The position numbers and the translations under genes are program-made. DNA of 64,000 bases from Eremophila alpestris peregrina (taxonomy: Eukaryota > Chordata > Aves > Passeriformes > Alaudidae), in assembly GCA_009792885.1 (NCBI GenBank), contig WMCF01000029.1, forward strand, positions 9,301,478-9,365,477, given 5' to 3'. The notes under the pieces are model-generated. The model was not told where the DNA came from. It made no database searches and worked only from the letters and a program-made list of their open reading frames with translations. The stretch's first letter is position 1; the number at the start of each line of letters is the position of its first letter. This document shows, one piece after another, positions 58,341-64,000 of this stretch.

Positions 58341-61300
58341 CTAGGGGTGGGAGGAGAGGATGCTTTCCTGATCTTGAGGGAGTCCTTCGAGCTGGCAGAC
58401 CTCTCCTCCCTCTCCATCCCAAGTATGTGTGGTATTCCTGTGAAGAAATGGGAGAAAGTCCTAGCAGCCTGCTCCAAGGAGGTTGTGCACCTACCATGGC
58501 TGCCGTTGAGCAGGGCTTGGGTATGGCCCAACAGCTCATATACATCAGTCTGGCAGGGTCAGGGGAGGCTTCTGTTTTATAAAATGCTGTACAGGAATTT
58601 TTGTATATGGTGGCAGTGTTGCTAACACTGTCCTGAGCTACAGAGCTGACTTATGAAGAGAGTGTGTGCTAAGAGTTTTTCCAAAGCCCAGACCCACCTG
58701 TAGGCACATGATGAACTGTGTGAACTTGTGAAGGTATCCCATACATGGCATCCTTTATTTTTTAAACGTAGTAAGAGAGTAAAGAACATGAAGAAAGAGT
58801 TACACACTGCTCAGAAAAGTTACTTCAGGAGACTGCTGCAAGAAGGAAGAGCTGCTGCTCTCCTGTCTGGCTGAGTTCCACAGTAGAACAAATGCAAGCC
58901 CCTAAGGAAGGAGCACAACAGACACCGAACTGGCAAAATACAGGTGAGAATAAAAGAATGAGAGAGTGAGATCATCTCTCAGATGCAGAGCTCTATACTT
59001 CCTGATGCATTGGCCCAAGCTAGACTGGAATGAGTTAGCAGACCGGGCTGGGTGCAACAGTATCCAGTGTGTTGTGATCTTGGGAGTGTATTTGTTCAGG
59101 AAGGACAGCATGGAGTCGGGATCTGCTGTCAGGCAAGCCACTTTCTTTTTCTCCTAGGAAGGAAGCCCTTTTGTGAGTTCTAACATCAAATTCAAAGACA
59201 ATTATAACAAGATACCCTTTTTTCTCCATTGTCAGAGGTTGAGATTTGGTGCTATGAGCAGCACACTGGTACATGTTGTTCCATGGTAGGCAACTTCTTC
59301 AAAAATTAAAAATTACCAGTGGGGAGTAGTGATTCAGACTCTGTTTTCCTCAGCCTGCGGCAAATGGGGTTTATTTCCCCAAGCAATGGCAGGTGATTAA
59401 CATTACAAAGAAAGAGAGTGGGTAGTATTGGGATGAGGTTACCAGCTGGAAGCAGAAAAATTACCAAGCTAAACAGCATGGTTGCCTGATCAGGAATGGA
59501 GCCACCCTACAGAAGCAAGGGGGCCAGTTAAAAAGGCACAGCTCTGCACTGAGGTGTGAGTAGTGGTGGTATCCCTTCTCTGTGTGGTGACCTGGCTGCT
59601 GTACATGCACATCACCAGCCTCAGTGTCTCTCACCAAGGAAAGAAGGGAATCTAGAAGGTCATACCTAACATCTGTGAGACATCTCAAAAGTAAGACATG
59701 GACAGAGATGGACCTGAAATTGATCCATATTTCCCAAATTTTTTTTTCAGAGCCTTCATTTAGGCCTACAGGTAGAAGACTAATTGTTAACAATTTATTA
59801 AAATGCTAAACAGGTGAAGAAAGACAAGGCAAATTTGCTGAACACGGTGGTGTTTTTAAATCAGGACAGTCCCATGCTTATGTTTACTCTGTTCACTTGT
59901 CCAATTACTCCTTGCATGGATCAAAATTCAATAAATGGATGAATAAAAAGTTTGATTATTTGGCTTAAAGAAATTTGGAGATGTCTTTCAGATATAATCA
60001 GCAAGCTATTCTCTGCATCAAAGAGAATTTTAAATGCTATCAGGAAAATCTACTTCATACCGTATCAATTCTGTATTGTGAATTTTGAGAATGATAAACA
60101 GGCAAGCTTTTGGAAATCATGTAAGCAACTTGAATTGCTGGTACTTAAAGAGGAGGTATGGTATGTGTATTCAGATTTCCCAGGAAAAAGAATATAAAGT
60201 GAAAACTGTTGTGTTGTTCATTTACACAATGAAAAAGTGTTAGCCCCCTTGCTGTCAGTTCTTCATGCTTAGTTAGCCTCCTCTGGCTCTTCCTTGGGCT
60301 GATACTTTTCCTGCCCTTCAGATCCTAGGATAAGATATTTGAGTTATTTTAATGCCTATGCAGAGTACTACTCTTTTCATGTATCTATTCTAACTGATTT
60401 ACTCAAATAAGCCAGAAAAATTCTTGTGAATCCTAGAAAACCTGTCATAGACAGAGCATCATTTATAAGAGCCTGTTCTTGGGCCCTCAGGCTGTTCCAA
60501 GACTACCATTACAAACCATGGTGAATCAAAAGAATAACAGTGGAACAAGAGACAAGATTTTCTTTTTGTGTAGAGTACCCGAGACTCTCGTTATCAACTG
60601 GGAGCAGAGCAGTGGAGGTTGCATCATAGTTCATTGTGACTCACAGAACAGATTTTTCTGAAGGTGTGTCAGTGCTGGATGAGCTGCTTTTGTCTGTGCA
60701 TGGTTCATGACAAGTCTCTATTTGAATGATTACTAATCTGCTGTCCTTCTAAATCCTCTTACTCGGGGTGTAACAGGTCTCTCCTCTTTTCAGGAGGCAT
60801 ACGCAACAATTCTGAGCATGGCAATAGACTCATAAATTAAACCTCAAATTCCAGAGACACCTCTGTACTTTTGCTGTAAGAAGTTCAGTTGTTTTCAAGG
60901 TCTTTTGCTTGTAATACATTTTGTTTGCATATTCATGGTTTGTTTTGGATCCTATTTTGAGATTAGCTGTAAATTAAACTAGTAATGATACTGGAATTTC
61001 TTCACAGCCATGTAAAAAAATAAATGTACTATTTCATCCTTTCTTTTCACTAAGCAGTTCTCTCACTTTTTCCCTTTTTTCACCAGGCACAGTTTCATTT
61101 TCATCTCCCCAATGCATTATTGTATATGAAATGTCAGTAAAGCAGGAGGCATGCTAGCCATCTGAAACTGGAGCCAACAGAGCAGGTCTCCTAAGTTCTC
61201 TTCCAGGGTTTTCTTGTTTAGTTTGTACATAATGAATCAAATTGAGCTGCTTCAATTGAGCTGCTGCTTCTGTCCTGGAGGATCTCTCTTTTGATCTAGC

Positions 61301-64000
61301 CTTTGCTTTGAAAGACATTCCTAGATTATATTTCACATTTTTCCTAGCTTTATATGGATTAGGTTTCCTTTCAAAACTATCGCTTGACCACACAAATTCA
61401 TTCAAAAAATAGAAATTACTATATTAAATTCCAGTTTGAGACAAGAATGTTGATTTTTCTAGGGGAAACATCTCTAATTGTGTTTTTAGAGAAGAGTATT
61501 AAGTCTTCTCTTTCTTCTCTGTCCAGAGTGGTTTGCTTGTAAGGATCCTGTGTCTGCATAGCTGAATCATTAAGCAAAAACTCCTAGGTGGTGGTCGTGT
61601 GTTCTTTTTCATGCTCAGGACGTGAGCCAGGGTCTGTACAGTGAATAGTTGGCATGCTCTGGGTCACATTACAGCCAAGTTAAAGGTGTTGGGCAAACAA
61701 GCAGTCTCTGGGGCTGAGGTTATCAGAAGGGTGTTCCCCTTTCCTTCCTGCTCCTTAGGCAGGAAGGGCAGATGAGGGAATTTGGTGCTTTGCTCTCTGA
61801 ATTGGCATATCTTATATTTGAATATGGGGTTTGGAAGCAGACCCTGAGGAAAGGGTTGGGAAATGGTTTGTTAGGAGTTTTCTTTTTCCTGCCCTGGGTG
61901 GGGAACATTTTGATTGGCCTTCTCAGTATATCTTTCAAGGTTATGGTTGAATGTGCAAGTAAGAGAGGGTTCCTGAGCTCAGCTGTGAGGGAACAGAGCT
62001 GAGCTTTGCTAGACCTCTACCACAGAATATGGCAGATAATAGAATATTCTGTGCTGAGTACTAGAATAGTCTAGAACAATGCTTCTGATTTCCATGACTA
62101 AACTGTAAGTTCAGCCAGATGATACTAAGTGCTATTCTGCTTTTTCTTTGCTTCTGTGATAGGAACCCTTGGTACAGCAAAACAGATTAGAACAGGATGT
62201 AAGCCACGGGATAATGTGGATCAAGCCTCATAGTCAGTTTTGACCCTTACAGGTTTTTTCAGTGACTGTATGTTTCTGAAGTGTGGCATAACATTGTTAC
62301 TGTGTACACTGTGGGTCATCAGAGAGGAGCCTTCTGTAATTCATTTATCAGCATAAACAGCATCAAGACATTGACCTCTGTAATAATTAGACAGTAAACA
62401 ATAATAGGGAAGTAAACATGGGAAAGCAGGAAATGGTACTTAAATAAAGACAAGGTTTTGTAACATTGTCTGTAACTAGTATCAGAATTAAAATTTTAGT
62501 TCTTACATTATATTTTCTTATTCTCCATTGTGGTTACATACTGAGCCATTTTCTCCAGATCATTACAGATATTCTCAGTTCACACCTGTTCCTGGCCATT
62601 CTTGGAGTGCACAAGTTTTGGTTTTGGGCATTTGAGTCCAGAATAGCATGAGAGTGTTGGTGTTTGCATGCTACCATCATAAAACCTCTGCTTGATTCTT
62701 TCATTTTGAACTAAACCAGTGTGTGGGGCAGAAACTCACTTGCATACACTGAGGCAGTGCCAACCATAATGCAGAATTTTGATTTCTGAACTGGCCTGTG
62801 TAGGCATCACTGTGCAACAAGCAATGGAGTATAATTACAACATTAAAACTCTTCAGAAACCATAATTAAGCCTCAGGTCACCCACATTCAATTTAACTTT
62901 CTTCTTTCAGGACCTTTTGCTTCTGTGCGCTCTCAACTTCTGATAGAAGGTACAGAGCCATCATCAGGGTAAAGGAAAACAGGAAATGTGAGGAAGGAGC
63001 TCAAGGCCTCCTCTTGAAGTTTCAGCCTTTATATTAACTTTATACTAACTTTATACTACTGCACCTCTGCTTGCGAGTTTGTTTCAGTAGGACATCAAGC
63101 AGGGGTAACTGTATGTGCCAGCTCTCAAGGGAGAAAACAAACATCTAGAACATGAATAGGAAGGTAACATTCTTCATTTAAAAGGATGTGAACCCTCTAT
63201 ATCCTCTAAGGAAGGCAAGTCACTAGAGGAAGTCCTACTCAGTGATGTCATCAAATTGCTAGAATTTTCTCTCAGTTCACTGGGACTTAAGGAGTTGGTG
63301 ATGTCAGAGAGGTGGGATTCCAGACAGAACTGCTGACCTTACCTCACTTTGAGAAATTGCATGTGTTAGCTTTTCCTTACAAGACATTGTCCAGTCTTTC
63401 CTACGTGAAGGATTTCTCATGCTTCATTTAAGCTGATTATGCTGCCTCCCTTCCCTGTTCTCATGAATTAATACCAGTGTGCCTGACTCCATCCACTCTG
63501 AAAATAGCTATTGATACAGCTCACAGCTATTTATATCTGCTGCTGTCAACATGACGCAGGCACATGTTCCCAGAAGAAATTATGCCTTTTTACAGCTTCT
63601 CCAGCAATGCAGTTAAAAAGGCTTAGAACACAGAGATAAATTGAATGAAATTTGAAGCATTGTCTGTTCTTGTCTTTCTCCTGAAGAAGATGCAGAAAGT
63701 TGCATGTTATGAGACATTGTAAAGTTTTATTTTAAGCTTATCAGAATTTGCCCCTGTATTTTTTCAGCTTTAAGACTTTTTCAAGTCATGTTATGTTTAA
63801 TGTATCCCCAGTGTTCAGCAGCAGATTAGCTTCATGTCCAGGAATGCAACCAGAAATGTTTACCATTCTGGTCTGGTAACTTCCTTCCCTAGAAGTAAGT
63901 CTTCCTTATGCTTTGACATTTTGGTTCCTGAACTGCTGTTGTAATCATGATAAGAAAATCTGGTCAGGACTGAGTAAGTCAGAGGCAATTTGTGCTCCAG
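58341..64000. other. Intergenic to window end, no gene recognised
   Basis: About 5.7 kb. It includes a perfect splice-donor-like CAG|GTGAGA at 58941-58949, an 11-bp unit (taactttatac) present twice at 63035-63056, and a MEF2-core-like TATTTATA at 63528-63535. No coding exon is recognised. In mammals the next gene on this strand is TPM1; none of its exons is visible. Confidence 0.6.

Noticed and set aside
58182..58625. 147-codon open frame on + across CpG island 2
   Set aside because: It begins at GTG, not ATG. Its composition follows the CpG island at one end and ordinary DNA at the other, and nothing in it resembles a known family.
34206..64000. Start of TPM1, expected downstream in mammals
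   Set aside because: I searched the reading frames for tropomyosin heptad-repeat exons (such as MDAIKKKMQML-type starts) and found none in this window.

Overview
The window is vertebrate nuclear DNA, AT-rich and intron-dominated, with no prokaryotic-style gene packing. It holds the 3' part of a talin gene on the + strand. The reconstructed protein ends in TELREDEG and has GKAEDDDVVVKTKF before the last helix. These features are typical of talin-2 (TLN2), not talin-1, which ends in SELRDEH and has an EEQENE acidic stretch. Introns are short for this locus (17 coding exons in 30 kb), which suggests a compact reptile/bird genome, most likely a bird. That assignment is inference.

Layout. Positions 1-30277 carry the last 17 coding exons of TLN2. 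All are + strand, with AG/GT borders and codon phases that join without a break. They encode 753 residues, corresponding to about 1790-2542 of the full-length protein if its length matches the usual 2542. This covers the end of rod bundle R9, bundles R10-R12, the C-terminal actin-binding bundle R13 (I/LWEQ module) and the dimerization helix. The 5' two-thirds of the gene lies upstream of the window. The largest intron (18290-24779) contains the hairpin of the intronic microRNA miR-190a, which is also hosted by TLN2 in mammals.

From 30278 the TLN2 3' UTR begins. Several AATAAA/ATTAAA signals between 30.4 and 34.2 kb make its true end uncertain. From about 34.2 kb to 64 kb I see no recognisable protein-coding exon. 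This intergenic tract holds a small 20-bp minisatellite, a few local duplications, homopolymer runs, a minus-strand TATA-like/ORF arrangement around 52.2-53.3 kb (possibly an old LTR) and two compact CpG-rich islands (56.1 and 57.8-58.3 kb) that could be promoters of unannotated transcripts. In mammals TPM1 follows TLN2 in the same orientation. No TPM1 exon is visible here.

How the parts work together: TLN2 encodes a cytoskeletal adaptor linking integrins to actin. The exons here supply C-terminal vinculin-binding helices, the second integrin-binding region, actin-binding site 3 and the dimerization helix. miR-190a would be co-transcribed from the same primary transcript. I found no convincing new biological system. 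The items most worth a second look are the CpG islands, the minus-strand promoter/ORF unit, a weak 5' splice site in TLN2 and the fully complementary basal stem of the miR-190a hairpin.
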